The notes: generated by a model from the sequence alone, not told the origin. Counted from the first letter of the stretch, positions 1 through 10,936 are shown. The stretch is 64,000 bases of DNA from Agapetus fuscipes (GCA_951799405.1 OX637352.1:15944820-16008819); one strand, 5' to 3'. Translations and numbers: made by a program.

Positions 1-126
1 TGGAACTTCACCATTATTATCCAAAATCTGTTTTACCGACCCACATATTGCCACTTGCATTTTGATCTTGGAGCAAGAAGGTAGTCGATAAAAACTTCGT
101 GGGTGAAATTCGAAAACGTCGTGAAT
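1..126 (+). repeat. 5' LTR fragment of BEL/Pao element
   Basis: These 126 bases are identical by eye to 3508-3633, inside the 3' LTR of the same element. I read them as the remains of the 5' LTR, whose beginning lies left of the window. At base 127 the sequence switches directly into reverse-transcriptase coding sequence, so the rest of this LTR, gag, protease and the start of pol are missing. Identity of the two pieces suggests a young insertion or recent deletion. Confidence 0.8.
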
Positions 127-3120
127 GAAGATTTGGGTCAAGGATACGTGATACCTCATCATGGCGTTGTACGCGCAGATAAGACAACTACCAAGTTGAG
201 GGTAGTTTTGGACGCAAGTGCGCCTACCTCATCGGGAGTAGCATTAAATAACATTTTGCACACTGGCCCAAATTTGCAAAATGATTTAATGAAAATAGTT
301 TTGAGATTTAGACTATTTCCTATAGCGTTAAATGCAGATATTCGGCAAATGTATTTGCAAATAAAAATTAGAAAGGAAGATCAAAGGTTCCAGAGATTGT
401 TTTATAGATTCGATCCAAAAGGACCTTTGCAGTTGTTCGAAATGACAAGGGTGCCATTTGGACTATGTTGCAGTCCGTATTTGGCCATTCGTACGGTGCG
501 GCAGCTGGCAATAGATGAGCGGGATCGATTTCCGGATGCAGCAGCCGTGGCGGAATCCGACATATACATGGATGACATAGCTACGAGTTGTAGTACTGTA
601 GCCGAAGGGGTGAAGCTGTCAACTCAGCTTATAAACTTTTTTAATGCTGGAGGATTTGAATTGACCAAATTCTGTAGTAATGCTCCCGAAGCATTAAAAC
701 TTGTACCGCCAGAGCGTAAAGTCACTAACGTCGTGAAATTTGATCCAGAAGACGATCTGAAGGTTTTAGGACTTCGGTGGGAGCCGCGAGATGATGTCTT
801 CACATTTAGGGTAAATAGACATCCAAGAAGCTGTACAAAGCGCGGAATATTGTCTACAGTAGCTCGCATGTGGGATGTGCTAGGTATTGTAGCACCGGTC
901 ACGCTAATGGCCAAGTTAATTATCAAGTACCTATGGACAGAAGGGATCGGATGGGATGAGACTCCGCCGTTCAGTGTCATTGAGCATTGGGAGCGTTTAG
1001 AGAGGGAATTGGTTCTTCTGGAACGTCTTCGATTGCCTCGACATATTGGAGTGGTAGTGGAGGGTTGCATCGTATCCCTATTAGGATTTGCAGACGCTTC
1101 GGAAAAAGCCTATGGGGGAGTGGTATACATGCATGTACACTTTCCTTCGACTCGAGATTCAATTGTTCGGTTAATTTGTGCAAAATCGAGAGTAGCGCCC
1201 TCTAAAACAGTAATTTCGCTACCGAGAATGGAGTTGTGCGCGAACTTAGTTTTAGCAAAGCTGATGAGATACGTGATTGACGTATATGCCCAGAGCTGCA
1301 CAATCAGTCGGATTTTGGCGTTCACTGATAGTACTGTAGCTTTGGCTTGGATCAAATCGGATCCAACAAGGTGGCAGTGTTTTGTTGGTAACAGAGTGGC
1401 AAAAATTCAGCAGTTGATCGAAGCTGATAAGTTTTACCACATTTCTGGTAAGGATAATCCTGCTGACTGCCTGTCTAGGGGGTTAACTCCCGCTCAGCTC
1501 ATGGAACATCCTTTGTGGTTTGCGGGACCCGGGTTTGCAAAACTTCCATCGGAAGAATGGCCAGTTCATCCGTTTGACCTCAAGTTGGTCGACGATGCGC
1601 CCGAGAAAAGGAGACCAGTGCTAGCCTTATTGGAAATAGAGGAAACTGAAGAAGTACATATGTTATGCGAAATGGCAGAGCGTGTTTCCTCGTGGAGTAA
1701 GCTATTAAGGATAACAGTTTACATACTAAGATTTCTGAAGAAGCTACCTAAACCCTTTCATGTGTCGCATTTAGAGATGGCAGAAAAGGTAATTATAAAG
1801 AATTTACAATCTCGACATTTTGGAAATGAAATTAAATTGTTGAATTCCGGAAAGCAAGTAAAACCCGCTTTCAGAAGGTTGAGAACTTTCCTGAAGGATG
1901 GGGTTCTAAGAGTAGGTGGACGATTATCAAATGCGAGTATAGAATACGATAGTCAGCATCCAATACTTTTACCTCGTCGCGATCATGTGGTCAATCTTAT
2001 TATTGATCATTGGCATCGAAGAAATCTGCACACGGGACCTCAACTCGTAATGGCTTTGTTAAGACAGAAATATTGGATTTTATCTGCGAGAGATATAGTT
2101 AGACAGCGAATACAAAGCTGCGTCATTTGTTTCAAAGCAAAGCCCCGAAATGAGTTCCCTTTGATGGCAGATTTGCCGGAGTTTCGAGTGAGAGAAGCCA
2201 AGGCCTTCTGTCATACCGGAGTAGATTATGCAGGCCCTCTGGCTATTATCCCTTATCGGCGCCGAGGCGTCCGAAGTATCAAGGCATACATATGTCTATT
2301 CGTATGTCTTGTAACAAAGGCTGTTCATTTGGAATTGGCCCCTGATCTTAGTACCGATGCCTTTTTAAGTGCATTAAAACGATTTATTTCCAGGCGCGGA
2401 CCGATAAGCGTTATATATTCCGACCGAGGTACTAATTTTGTTGGAGCCAAATCTTCATTAGATGCTATTTATAAAATGTTGGATTCAAGGGAATTCAACG
2501 AGCGATTTGCGCATGAACTCCAAGAGCATCGTATTGAGTTTTGTTTCAATGTAGCCGCCGCTCCTCATTTTGGAGGTATTTGGGAGGCTGGAGTACGATG
2601 CGTGAAGTCTCATTTAGCAAAGGTAGTCGGATTGCAGCTGTTAACTTACGAGGAGATGTTGACGATGCTCGTGCAAATTGAAAGCATACTCAACTCCCGT
2701 CCATTGACGGTGTTGAGTGGAGATCCGGCTGAGCCATTAGCTCTGACGCCGGCTCATTTTCTGACTTTAACTCCATTAAAGTCCTTACCTGCGGCACCCA
2801 TCACTGATGGAGGCACAAGCTTGGTCAGAAGAAAAGAAGTGTGCGACCAGTTAGTGCAGTCGTTTTGGAAGCGGTGGAGAACGGAATACCTGAACACCCT
2901 TCAGGTGAGAAAGAAATGGGATAAAGACCATAAATCGATAGAAAAGGGCTCCATCGTAATATTGGATAATGGAACGGGCGCACCGCTGAACTGGCCAATA
3001 GGTTTTGTTCAGGAGGTTTTCCCGGGTAAGGATGGAGTTGTTCGAGTAGTAGAGGTGCGAACAAAATTCGGTACGTATCGTAGACCCGTCGTTAAGGTCT
3101 TTCCTCTACCCACTCAATAG
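127..3120 (+). mobile_element. BEL/Pao LTR retrotransposon pol (RT, RNase H, integrase), 5'-truncated
   Basis: About 997 codons stay open from the LTR junction to TAG at 3118-3120. In order I see: reverse transcriptase with LRVVLDAS, a VPFGL segment and the catalytic YMDD box at 565-576; the Pao-type RNase H region with LLGFADASEKAYGG, SLPRMELCANL and AFTDSTVALAW; an integrase zinc-binding H-H-C-C region (HWHRRNLHTG, then CVIC near 2120); the integrase core with D near 2224, D in SDRGTNF near 2422 and E in GIWEAGV at 2584; and the C-terminal domain of this class (FWKRWR to the end). A GTG at 103 that could open the frame lies in the LTR and is not a natural start. Gag, protease and the RT N-terminus are absent, so this copy cannot encode a full element although what remains is undamaged. 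Same strand as the flanking host exons. Confidence 0.93.
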
Positions 3121-3453
3121 ATAGTTTTTTGTTGTTGTTTATTTAATTTTGATTTTCGTTTATTTTCATCGTTTTTTTTTGTTTGATATAAGTTAAGCTA
3201 CTTATATACTTGTATATATTTTCGATTCATTGATTTAGGTTTAGATATTACAGTCCACTTGTTTCGTGTCGATATAAGTATAGGTGCAAATAGTTTTGGC
3301 ATATATCTTAGAGTTTTCGTTTTTTGTTTTGTAATAGGTAGATATAGGTAGGTAAATCAGAATCGAGGGCTGCTTGATGCGGGTGGTGGGGTGGGGTGTT
3401 GAGGCAGGGATGAGCAATGTTTGAAAGAAGGGGTTCTTTCAAGCCCGGGGGGA
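3121..3453 (+). mobile_element. BEL/Pao 3' untranslated region and polypurine tract
   Basis: Noncoding, T-rich stretch between the pol stop and the 3' LTR. It ends in a G-run polypurine tract (3443-3453) directly before TGTT at 3454, the expected primer site for plus-strand synthesis. Confidence 0.7.
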
Positions 3454-4036
3454 TGTTCACGCCAAAGCGCCATCTTTCGATCATTCCTCAAATTAACCTC
3501 CTTATCCTGGAACTTCACCATTATTATCCAAAATCTGTTTTACCGACCCACATATTGCCACTTGCATTTTGATCTTGGAGCAAGAAGGTAGTCGATAAAA
3601 ACTTCGTGGGTGAAATTCGAAAACGTCGTGAATTTAACCGTTGTGCAGTCCATAGCAAGTTTGGACATTTGTGTGTGTTTTGTGTCCTCAAGAGCCGTGT
3701 GGTTTGAGCGCGCCTTTTGGACAACGGGAGCCGACTGCAGTCGATCCAAGCTGGATGACGGGAGACACGAGGTAGGTGGCAAATTCCTTGGGTCCTTCCT
3801 TCCTTTTGTCCCGATCGAGAGTTTGGAGCAGTTGCGCCCCCAATCGTCGTCGTCGAGACTCCTCAGATCATTTCTCGCATTGAGGAGCCCTCGAAAGTAA
3901 TTAAGATACTCAAATAAGAAACATCGGCGCAGTGGCGTGCGTGAGATTCGCTCGCGCGTGCTGCGAGTCTCAATATTCAAAGTTATTTGTTTTATTTATG
4001 GTTTATTAATAATTATCACTACTCCAAAGGTAGACA
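3454..4036 (+). repeat. 3' LTR of the BEL/Pao element (right edge uncertain)
   Basis: The left edge is set by TGTTCACGCC right after the polypurine tract; TG...CA ends are usual for LTRs. It contains the block 3508-3633 shared with 1-126. The right edge is a guess: GTAGACA at 4030-4036 is one candidate. No target-site duplication can be tested because the left flank is outside the window. A 96-codon open stretch starting at a GTG (3610) is not a gene. Confidence 0.65.
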
Positions 4037-5036
4037 TGAACTTTCATTAATAAAAGTATAAACAGTCTTGAGACTTTATAATATCAAAGAAGTTCCAAAG
4101 CTTCCATGACAATCGAGATCACATGTAAACAAACAAAAGGAAGATGGCGTCGAAAGCTTCTGGAAGGAATTGAGTACCAAAAACAAAATGGCGTCTGGAG
4201 ACGCGCGAGAAAACAGAATGTATTTCTCGAACAAATAATACGCGTAGGTATTCACTGATTTAATTACAATAATGTGGAATATCTGAAAACACACTCGTAG
4301 AACAAGCTACATGCTCAAAGTATTCACAAAGAGAAGGCAAACAGTAAATGGATTAGTCTCACTACTGCGTGGATAGACCACGTGCAAAATTCACAGTGAG
4401 GTTATTTATTTACGTAAATCACAATACAATGGAGGCTTAATGATTTCAGTATAAAAACATTAAACCAATAGATGAAAGTCAAATGAGAAACATGCTCTAT
4501 TCTCTTGGAGGAATATCAAAAAAAAAGAATTTAAGAAAAGCAATCGATTATCTGATTTGAATTATCCATAACTAAAAATGACAAATGTAGACAACCCATT
4601 GTAATCAGATGGTTATTCTTTGGTAAAGACAAGATAAAATGCTTGCGCATCATGGCGAAAGAATTTATTAATCAGGATAAATTAAACAATAAATCCGTGA
4701 AAACAAATTATCATTATACGGAAACAGACATTAAACATCATTTATGATAACAATAATTCCATTATTCCATAGGATGCTAACAGATTAAACAACCTTACGT
4801 GAAATCCAAAATAGCAAATGGCCGAATCACGCGGTCACATTTCTAAATACTTGAAATTTTAAACAATTACAAATCTGAGATGAAAATAAATATAAGGGGG
4901 ATTATGGGACGTTGGTAGGGAAAAGGATTGGGATATAGGGAGGTAGGAGGTGTTACTTGAAATTTTATGTCGCGGAATCCATCTTCGTCCGTTGTCCGCG
5001 ATGCAGAAAAAGGTCCTCTCGTCTCGCTGGTCGTGT
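4037..5036. other. Probable intron sequence, nothing recognised
   Basis: AT-rich sequence without long open frames, tRNA-like boxes or clear terminal repeats. It probably belongs to the intron before the candidate exon at 5037, but could include the end of the LTR. Confidence 0.4.
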
Positions 5037-5152
5037 GAAGAAAGCGACGGTTGCTGCTGGTCGACTCGGCATGGCCTACTCGTTTTGCGCGCTCCACCAA
5101 TGGTATTAGCCTCGCATCCCTTTGGCGTGGGGGAAACGGAAGTGAAGCCAAC
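5037..5152 (+). CDS. Candidate upstream coding exon of unrecognised gene 1
   Basis: A GC-rich block open in the same frame from a possible acceptor at 5035-5036 to a donor GTAATG at 5153. Its last segment reads SLWRGGNGSEAN and ends in phase 0, which is the phase needed by the next exon at 5524. The acceptor is weak, and two other frames in this GC-rich block are also partly open, so support is modest. A second AG acceptor at 5176-5177 gives an alternative exon whose phase does not fit the next one. Confidence 0.3.
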
Positions 5153-5229
5153 GTAATGCTGTCAACGTTGCTTGCAGATCCCCGCTCTTTCCTTAATATT
5201 GTTAGCGGCTTGGAACAGGCGCGACAAAC

Positions 5230-5342
5230 GTGAAGCCGGTCCCCTTATCGGTATAAATAAATAGGTCCCGAATCGCCACATGCGACCCCTTCGGGGATAA
5301 CGCAAGCAAAAAGTTACACTATATGTGTAGCTTGGTTGCGTT
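5230..5342 (+). repeat. SINE A, 3' fragment
   Basis: Matches the 3' half of family A: GGCCGGTCCCC-like start, the CGACCCCTTCGGGGAT hairpin, then the terminal TACACTATATGTGTAGCTT and GTTGCG. The tRNA-derived head is absent. Confidence 0.8.
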
Positions 5343-5523
5343 GCGATGGTAAAAAGTATTCTATGCTCTCATAAACACGTCCTGGCTAATGGTGTCACTT
5401 TGATCTAGTATGTTAACATTTAAGCTGCTTTGAATTATCCAGGAGTTGTTTAGTCTTCCTCTGGGTGGATGTTGAGGAAGGCGTGACTGTAGTTAACGCT
5501 GTCTGTGTTGTGTATGCTTGCAG

Positions 5524-5616
5524 CACTTTGCACTGAGCCGAGGTCGCCAGCGTCTCACCGACACTCCCTGCCACACTCCGCACACTCCTGCATCGCCGCA
5601 TGCCCGCTGTAAACAG
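5524..5616 (+). CDS. Exon of unrecognised gene 1 (antepenultimate region)
   Basis: Exactly 31 codons, phase 0 at both ends, between acceptor CTTGCAG (to 5523) and donor CAG|GTAACT. The peptide starts HFALSRGRQRLTD and is rich in Thr, Pro and His (a TPxxTP-like stretch), suggesting a flexible, possibly phosphorylated tail rather than a folded domain. GC-rich codons contrast with the AT-rich flanks. No known family recognised. Confidence 0.6.
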
Positions 5617-5656
5617 GTAACTACTCCTCACTGTCTTCTTTCTCTTAGACCTTCAA

Positions 5657-5930
5657 CAGAATCTTAGTCCTAAAACAATATATATCGACGGTTAAAGGGA
5701 AGTAAGTGATATTTTGGTCAAAAATGAGTTATGAATGCTATCCTACTTTTGTTATCTGCTCTTTTCTAATGCGCTAACTCCCATAGCTCCATGATGAATT
5801 TTGTGTTGTTTATGCCCAAGCAAACAACTGCATTTTCGATGTATGGTTTTGGTGTAACCGGCAAGATTTTTGTCCTAAAGGCGCTTGTGACATAAAAAAA
5901 TCGTAAAACCACATTAATAGGAATGCCAAC
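5657..5930. other. Intron sequence, nothing specific
   Basis: Sequence between the exon at 5524-5616 and the MITE at 5935; no feature recognised. Confidence 0.4.
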
Positions 5931-5934
5931 AAAT

Positions 5935-6188
5935 CGCTCCCCCAGTTCTTGTTTGCCGTGTACGCCAATCTTGTCAAATATGACTTTTTCATGCAGTTGA
6001 CTTAAGAATCAAATTCTACACAATCTGAGCTAAGAAACCTGTAAAACTCGATAATGTGAGAGTTCTTTTAAATATTTTTTAAATAAATTTCTTGTTTTCA
6101 TAAGACACATTGGTCCAGTACACATGCAAACATTGCTCATGTAAAATTTTCTCAATGGCGTTTACGGCAAACAGGAACTAAGGCAGCG
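5935..6188 (+). mobile_element. MITE family J, copy 1
   Basis: 254-bp element with inverted ends CGCTCCCCCAGTTCTTG and its complement (CAGGAACTAAGGCAGCG at the right), flanked by the 4-bp direct repeat AAAT (5931-5934, 6189-6192). It lies in an intron of gene 1. A second full copy with the same TSD sequence is at 35160-35414. Noncoding; the transposase superfamily is not identifiable from 4 bp alone. Confidence 0.85.
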
Positions 6189-6403
6189 AAATGTCTTCAC
6201 CGTACAGACTAATAATAATAAATGATCTGTTGAGGTATCCCTACTCATCCTTGGGATACCATTAGACAATTCTTTTCAGCTATGTGTTGTAATGTTGTCC
6301 TGTCACAGTTTCCTTCCAACTGGGAACCCACCTAACGGTTTTGTGGGAACACATTCACTCTCAAGGCTCCTGAAGTGATGCGTGATGTTGTGTGATGTTG
6401 CAG

Positions 6404-6516
6404 GTGCTGGGCCGCACCCCCACTAAGCTGTACAGCCCCTTTGGCATAGAGACTCCCCACTACACGGCAGACCTCCATCATGACAAACATCTGACTCCCG
6501 CAACTCCTGAGCATGA
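6404..6516 (+). CDS. Penultimate exon of unrecognised gene 1
   Basis: 113 bp, phase 0 at the left and phase 2 at the right, between acceptor GTTGCAG (to 6403) and donor GA|GTAAGC. Open throughout; begins VLGRTPTKLYSPFG. The split codon GA|G joins correctly to the last exon. Again Thr/Pro/His-rich with no recognised domain. Confidence 0.65.
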
Positions 6517-6715
6517 GTAAGCTAACACAAGAATACATAAAGCAGTTCAACCGGCTGCAATCTGTGCAGCAAGACTCATAATCAGGATGTCCAAATTTAC
6601 TCACATCACTCCATTGTGAACTTCCCGAATGCGCAGAACGCGGATCCTCATAGTATTAGTCACATTTTTTTTTGGTTTTTCTTTAGTTTACTTAACAATT
6701 ACAAATAAATAGATT

Positions 6716-6966
6716 CCTTGACTTATAGGTTGGTATGAGGTTGGCCACCCAAACTGAAAAAAAAAAGGTTCACTTTGCCAATGTCACCCCTGTTTTAGGG
6801 AAGGTCGGCAAGAGTTGCAGGGCTTATATTCATTTGAGATTGGGTTTTTATTGTAGGTCCACATGCGGCATGTGTTAGCGTGAACATATTATACATGTCT
6901 GCTTGTGGGAATGCGTTCAATATGAATCTTAAATGATATATATTTTTGCAACTTAGATTTAGATGT
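6716..6966 (+). repeat. C element (LINE 3' tail)
   Basis: Roughly 250 bp beginning TTCCTTGACTTATAGG and ending TGCAACTTAGATTTAGATG, with the internal blocks TTTGCCAATGTC, CCTGTTTTAGGG and CACATGCGGCATGTG. Equals the 3' untranslated tail of the LINE at 53985-55405. Sits in the last intron of gene 1. Confidence 0.85.
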
Positions 6967-7029
6967 TCTTTTCATGCTGATGGTTCGTTAGTATTGGATA
7001 CATTTCATGATTTTGCGTTAACTTTGCAG

Positions 7030-7114
7030 GTTGTCGCCGCTCCGTAAGCGAGGTCGCTCGCTGGCCCAGCCGTGGCGCTTCATGAGCCGCAGACCCAGAT
7101 CACTGTTCCGCTAG
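7030..7114 (+). CDS. Last coding exon of unrecognised gene 1
   Basis: Starts after acceptor TTTGCAG (to 7029); the first G completes a Glu codon from the previous exon. It then encodes 27 residues beginning LSPLRKRGRSLAQPW and ending SRRPRSLFR before TAG at 7112-7114. The strongly basic, Arg/Ser-rich C-terminus could be a nuclear-localisation or phospho-regulated tail; that is inference. With the two preceding exons it gives 96 residues without a break. Confidence 0.65.
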
Positions 7115-7356
7115 ACGACCACGGGGAGACCCGACACCACCCATCATCAGCATCATCATTACCACTGTCAGCTCTTGTCAAGACTGATTAATATTTATTT
7201 CACATTCTTGAGGTTTCATTTATTGTTGAGGCATTTCATCTTATGAGATAATGAATGAAATCAACTTTGTTTTGCATTGCTTTGAGTGTGTTAAGTTCTG
7301 TGATGGTTTTGCAAACAAACTGTTAATTTACCCCCCTAACTTCAGGTTAAACGCAA
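7115..7356 (+). other. 3' untranslated or downstream sequence of gene 1
   Basis: Follows the stop codon; includes a short CAT-repeat stretch near 7146-7160. No unambiguous AATAAA is seen before the SINE at 7357. Confidence 0.4.
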
Positions 7357-7680
7357 AAACGCAACTAAGCTACACATATAGTGTAACTTCTTGCCGCGTT
7401 ATCCCCGAAGAGGTCGCATGTGGCGAGTTGAACCTTTTTATTTTTAGAGGTAAGGGGGCCGGCCTTACGCCAACCACTTCATTTGAAGTGGGGGCTTCCC
7501 AGCTCCCAAGAGGGCTGGTACTCATTTCTTGTGAAGGCTGAGTAAACCTTGCCGGTATTTTATTTCGGGGTTTGAAATAAACACCGAAACGGGAAATCAT
7601 TTCTGACACCTTCGGTGGGATTCGAGCCCGAGCTCACGGCATGGAATGCGAGCACTCTACCAACTGAGCTATCGACCGGA
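7357..7680 (-). repeat. SINE A, full-length
   Basis: tRNA-derived SINE read on the minus strand: head GGTCGATAGCTCAGTTGG (A box), GGGCTCGAATCCCAC-like B box, body with TTTATTTCAAACCCC and the near-palindrome around ACTTCAAATGAAGTGG, terminus GTGTAGCTTAGTTGCG. About 324 bp. Confidence 0.9.
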
Positions 7681-7929
7681 AGGTTACTTTCCGAGAAATA
7701 GACAAAAAATAATCAGGAATCGAAACCACAATGTATGCACCCCTGACTTTTGAAGAGTATGTATGAAAAATTAGGAAACGTCAAATAAACAACCGAAAGC
7801 TTAGTCTTCCCTTGAGTTTATACTTGTCTAGACTTGTAATGACGTGATTTTGGAACTCAGGCAGACGCCAGGCGGTTTGTAGTTTTTAAATATATCACGT
7901 AGGCTCATATGCATAGGGCGGTTAAGCCA

Positions 7930-7972
7930 CCTGATGATGCAAACGGTTTGTTTTCGAAACCGGTCGTGGAAC
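7930..7972 (+). other. CTGATGA...CGAAAC hairpin module
   Basis: CTGATGATG followed by a potential stem (CGGTTT pairing with AAACCG) and CGAAAC. Resembles the catalytic-core layout of hammerhead ribozymes found in Penelope-like elements, but no third stem or cleavage site was identified. Confidence 0.25.
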
Positions 7973-8338
7973 TCTATACACTGAAAGTAATTTGAAACAA
8001 AGTAGGTTTTATTTCTTTATCTTTGTATCTCAGTAAGGTATTTGTCACAATATTGTCATTTGTCATTGATATTGTGACTTATATTTTTATAGAACGATAG
8101 ATGGAGGGAGAAAAGATTCCACAATAAACTGGTCGCAGATAGTTGGGCCATGGACAAATCAGTCTCTCAATAGTTCGTCCGCACAACTTATCGGTTTTGT
8201 CCATGGATGAGTTGCCTTCGACCGATTTGTCATGACATGAGAAAATACAGAAAAGTGATTTTTTTTTCTTGAAATTTGCTTGTTTAGCCTTTGAAGAGAA
8301 TGTGGCAAGAAAGTACATTATAACTGTATAACCCACAT

Positions 8339-8895
8339 ATCACCACCTTAAAGGTGAAACTGAATGAGTGACATATTAAGCTAACATGGGTTTCTCAGGT
8401 AAATGCACCTTTATTCCTATTTTCTACGAGAGAAAACACTACAAAAGTGTGAATATCCTGTAATTTGAAGTTTGTCATCACCGGTCGATAGCTCAGTTGG
8501 TAGAGTGCTTGCATTCCATGCCGTGAGTTCGGGTTCGAATCCCACCGAGGGTGTCAGAAATGATTTCCCGTTTCGGTGTTTATTTCAAACCCCAAAATAA
8601 AATACCGGCAAGGTTTACTCAGCCTTCAAAAGAAATGAGTACCAGCCCTCTTGGGAGCTAGGTAACCCCCACTTAAACTGAAGTGGTTGGCGTAAGGCCG
8701 GTCCCCTTACCTGTAAAAATAAATAGGTTCAACTCGCCACATACGACCCCTTTGGGGATAACGCGGCAAGAAGTTACACTATATGTGTAGCTTAGTCATG
8801 AGCACATCCTTATAATTAGAATGTAATGTTTTATCCATGATTTCTCAAATCAGTGAATCAGCGCTTATTCTGTTTTACCTTTAACGTGGTGAGAT
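8339..8895 (+). mobile_element. MITE family H with a SINE A nested inside
   Basis: Left end TATCACCACCTTAAAGG and right end CCTTTAACGTGGTGAGA are inverted repeats of each other. The interior motif ACGAGAGAAAACACTAC recurs at 14262, 24155 and 41880. A full SINE A occupies 8481-8797, so the MITE is older than that SINE insertion. Confidence 0.75.
8481..8797 (+). repeat. SINE A, full-length, inside MITE H
   Basis: Starts CCGGTCGATAGCTCAG, with B box GGGTTCGAATCCC, and ends ATATGTGTAGCTTAG. Interrupts the H element, whose halves resume on either side. Confidence 0.9.
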
Positions 8896-9151
8896 GGGAA
8901 CCCTCTGGTTATTTTATAATTTTATTGTTTTGAAAGTTATGAAATGTTTAGTTAGATAAAGCGTTTACTAACCTAATCTTCGTCTTATGACAATATAAAG
9001 TATCCTAAAGCGAGTCTGCCAAATGAAGTATTCTTATCTAATGCATGATGTATCGTACAAGGCCAGTGTTATAGTCTTAAGCATCAAACTAACATATATG
9101 AAGGGAATTCATGAAAACGGTGATGGATAAAATTTTGCTAACATCACGAAA

Positions 9152-9470
9152 AAACGCAACTAAGCTACACATATAGTGTAATGCCGAGTTATTTCCGAAG
9201 GGTTTCGCATGTGGCGAGTGGAACCTATTTATTTTTATAGGCGATGGGGCCAGCCTTACGTCAACCACTTCAGTTGAAGTGTGGGTTTCTCAGCTTCCGA
9301 GGGTGCTGGCACTCATTTATTGTGAAGGCTGAGTAAACCTTGCCGGTATCTAATTTTGGGTTTAGAAATAAACACCGAAACGGGAAATCATTTCTGGCAT
9401 CCTTGCTCGGATTCGAACCTGATCTCTCGGCATGGAATGCAAACACTCTACCAACTGAGCTATCTACCAA
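9152..9470 (-). repeat. SINE A, full-length
   Basis: Minus-strand copy from AACGCAACTAAGC (3' end) to the A box complement CCAACTGAGCTA. Somewhat diverged in the hairpin loop regions. Confidence 0.88.
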
Positions 9471-9621
9471 ACGATAGCTCCGTCGTGTGTTCCACTCAAA
9501 ATTTTACAGGATTCGGCGGACCTCTTGCTATAATGTATAATCTAAGTTGCTAAGATAAATAACATTTGAGATGCATATTAAATGTATTTCTATAAACAGA
9601 CACGTGTACGTTTGCGCTTCC

Positions 9622-9692
9622 ACAGCCGCATGTGGCGACCCCTTCATTCATGGAAAACGCGGTAGGAAGTTACACTATATGTGTAGCTTAGT
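9622..9692 (+). repeat. SINE A, 3' fragment
   Basis: Short piece with GCATGTGGCGACCCCTTC, GCGGTAGGAAGTTAC and ATATGTGTAGCTTAG. Confidence 0.7.
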
Positions 9693-9699
9693 CTTGTTT

Positions 9700-10185
9700 T
9701 TTAGTTTGATGTTTGTATCATTTATATAGACCATATAAGCCTTGCTCTGCATATATGTCCAAGTCTATATATCAATAATGTAATATGCAGCTGTGTGGAA
9801 GTCAGATATGTATTTTTATAACCAAGTAGGTATTCTTTATATTTTGTATACGTAAATGGTTGACGAGCGTGGAGTAATGTAATAATAATAACTAAGAGCT
9901 AATTTATTGAGACTTAAATTCAAAATTGTTTTCAATATAGCTTTGGTGTTCTCAAATGCAGGGGCGAGCATTCCATACAGGCAAATGTAGAAGACAAATG
10001 TGTCAATGCATAGCAAAAGTCGTTAAGTCCATAAATTGCTGAAATGAGAAGAATGAAAAAAAAACTGTTGTATTGAAATGTAGAAAACATTTCTTTACAC
10101 TGCTGAGATGCTGGCAACAATATGACGATGGCGGCCATGACAGCCCACTTTCTTGTCTCTGGTTTTGCCGAGATGGACTTGGTTC
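9700..10185. other. No feature recognised
   Basis: AT-rich, short open stretches only; no repeat boundary visible apart from the C element that starts just to the right. Confidence 0.4.
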
Positions 10186-10187
10186 TA

Positions 10188-10618
10188 TAATCTAAGTTGC
10201 AAAGATATCGCACGTTTAATAATAAAGAGCAAAAATTGGGAAAATCGAGATTTTGTAATAAAACTCAAGAACAATGCGAGAAGAATAGGTAGAATGCGAC
10301 AGCCGTTCAATTTGGAGGAATATGACCGAGATAAAACATCGGCCGCCTTTTTCATCCCATACAAGTTGTACTGGCTGTCTGAACTTTAAACTTGATTTCC
10401 CAACATTCTTATTTTTTTAGTTATTTCTCTTTATTATTAAGTGTGCGATATGTTGACATTTAAGATTCATATTAAGTGCATGCCCATACACATCTAAGTT
10501 TGCGCTTACAAATGCTGCATGTATACTTACACATTAAAGAGCAAACCTCAAATGAACATAAACCCTGCAAATTTTGCCGACCTTCGCTGAAACGGGGCTG
10601 ACATTGGCAAAGTTAACC
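10188..10618 (-). repeat. C element interrupted by MITE D copy 1
   Basis: Minus-strand C copy: TATAATCTAAGTTGCAAAG at the left, then MITE 10209-10447, then the remainder to GACATTGGCAAAG. Removing the MITE and one ATAT gives a sequence matching uninterrupted C copies, which confirms the TSD. Confidence 0.85.
10209..10447 (+). mobile_element. MITE family D, copy 1
   Basis: 239 bp with termini CGCACGTTTAATAATAAAG and its inverse, flanked by ATAT (10205-10208, 10448-10451). Inside a C element. Copies 2 and 3 are at 33035 and 39071. Confidence 0.9.
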
Positions 10619-10721
10619 AATGTGTATGGGGTGGTTTTGATAAAAAATCTCTCTATAGACTTTACAGGGCTTGAAAAATAAATTTGCGTTTAAAGGTCTT
10701 ATGAATCTGTTTCTGTGGGAA

Positions 10722-10936
10722 TCACACATCAAGAACCGTCTGCATGCTTGGTTGTCACAAGACCCAATTGCTGTAAGGCTGGATGGACCTTTTGTGACCG
10801 TTTTTTGGTAAAGGCACATTCATTTTTGAACCCAGCAAACCGTATGATAATTTTGTTGTGCTCTATTGGGATTCGAACCCATTATTACCTTTTGATAACC
10901 TAGTCCATAGCGTTAACCACTAGACTACGGACCGGC
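10722..10936 (-). repeat. SINE B, internally deleted
   Basis: Minus-strand copy of the second tRNA-derived SINE: TCACACATCAAGAACC tail region, GGCTGGATGGACCTTTTG, then GTGCTCTATTGGGATTCGAA (B box complement) and ACTACGGACCGG (head). Confidence 0.85.

Noticed and set aside
103..126. GTG start of the 1005-codon pol frame
   Set aside because: These codons lie in the LTR; the same LTR bases at 3610 open a different short frame. The real pol start has been deleted.
624..1440. Minus-strand and alternate-frame open stretches inside pol
   Set aside because: Shadows of the BEL/Pao coding frame; no independent features.
4867..5151. 94-codon minus-strand open frame as a gene
   Set aside because: No recognisable domain; the strand conflicts with the phase-consistent plus-strand exons next to it.
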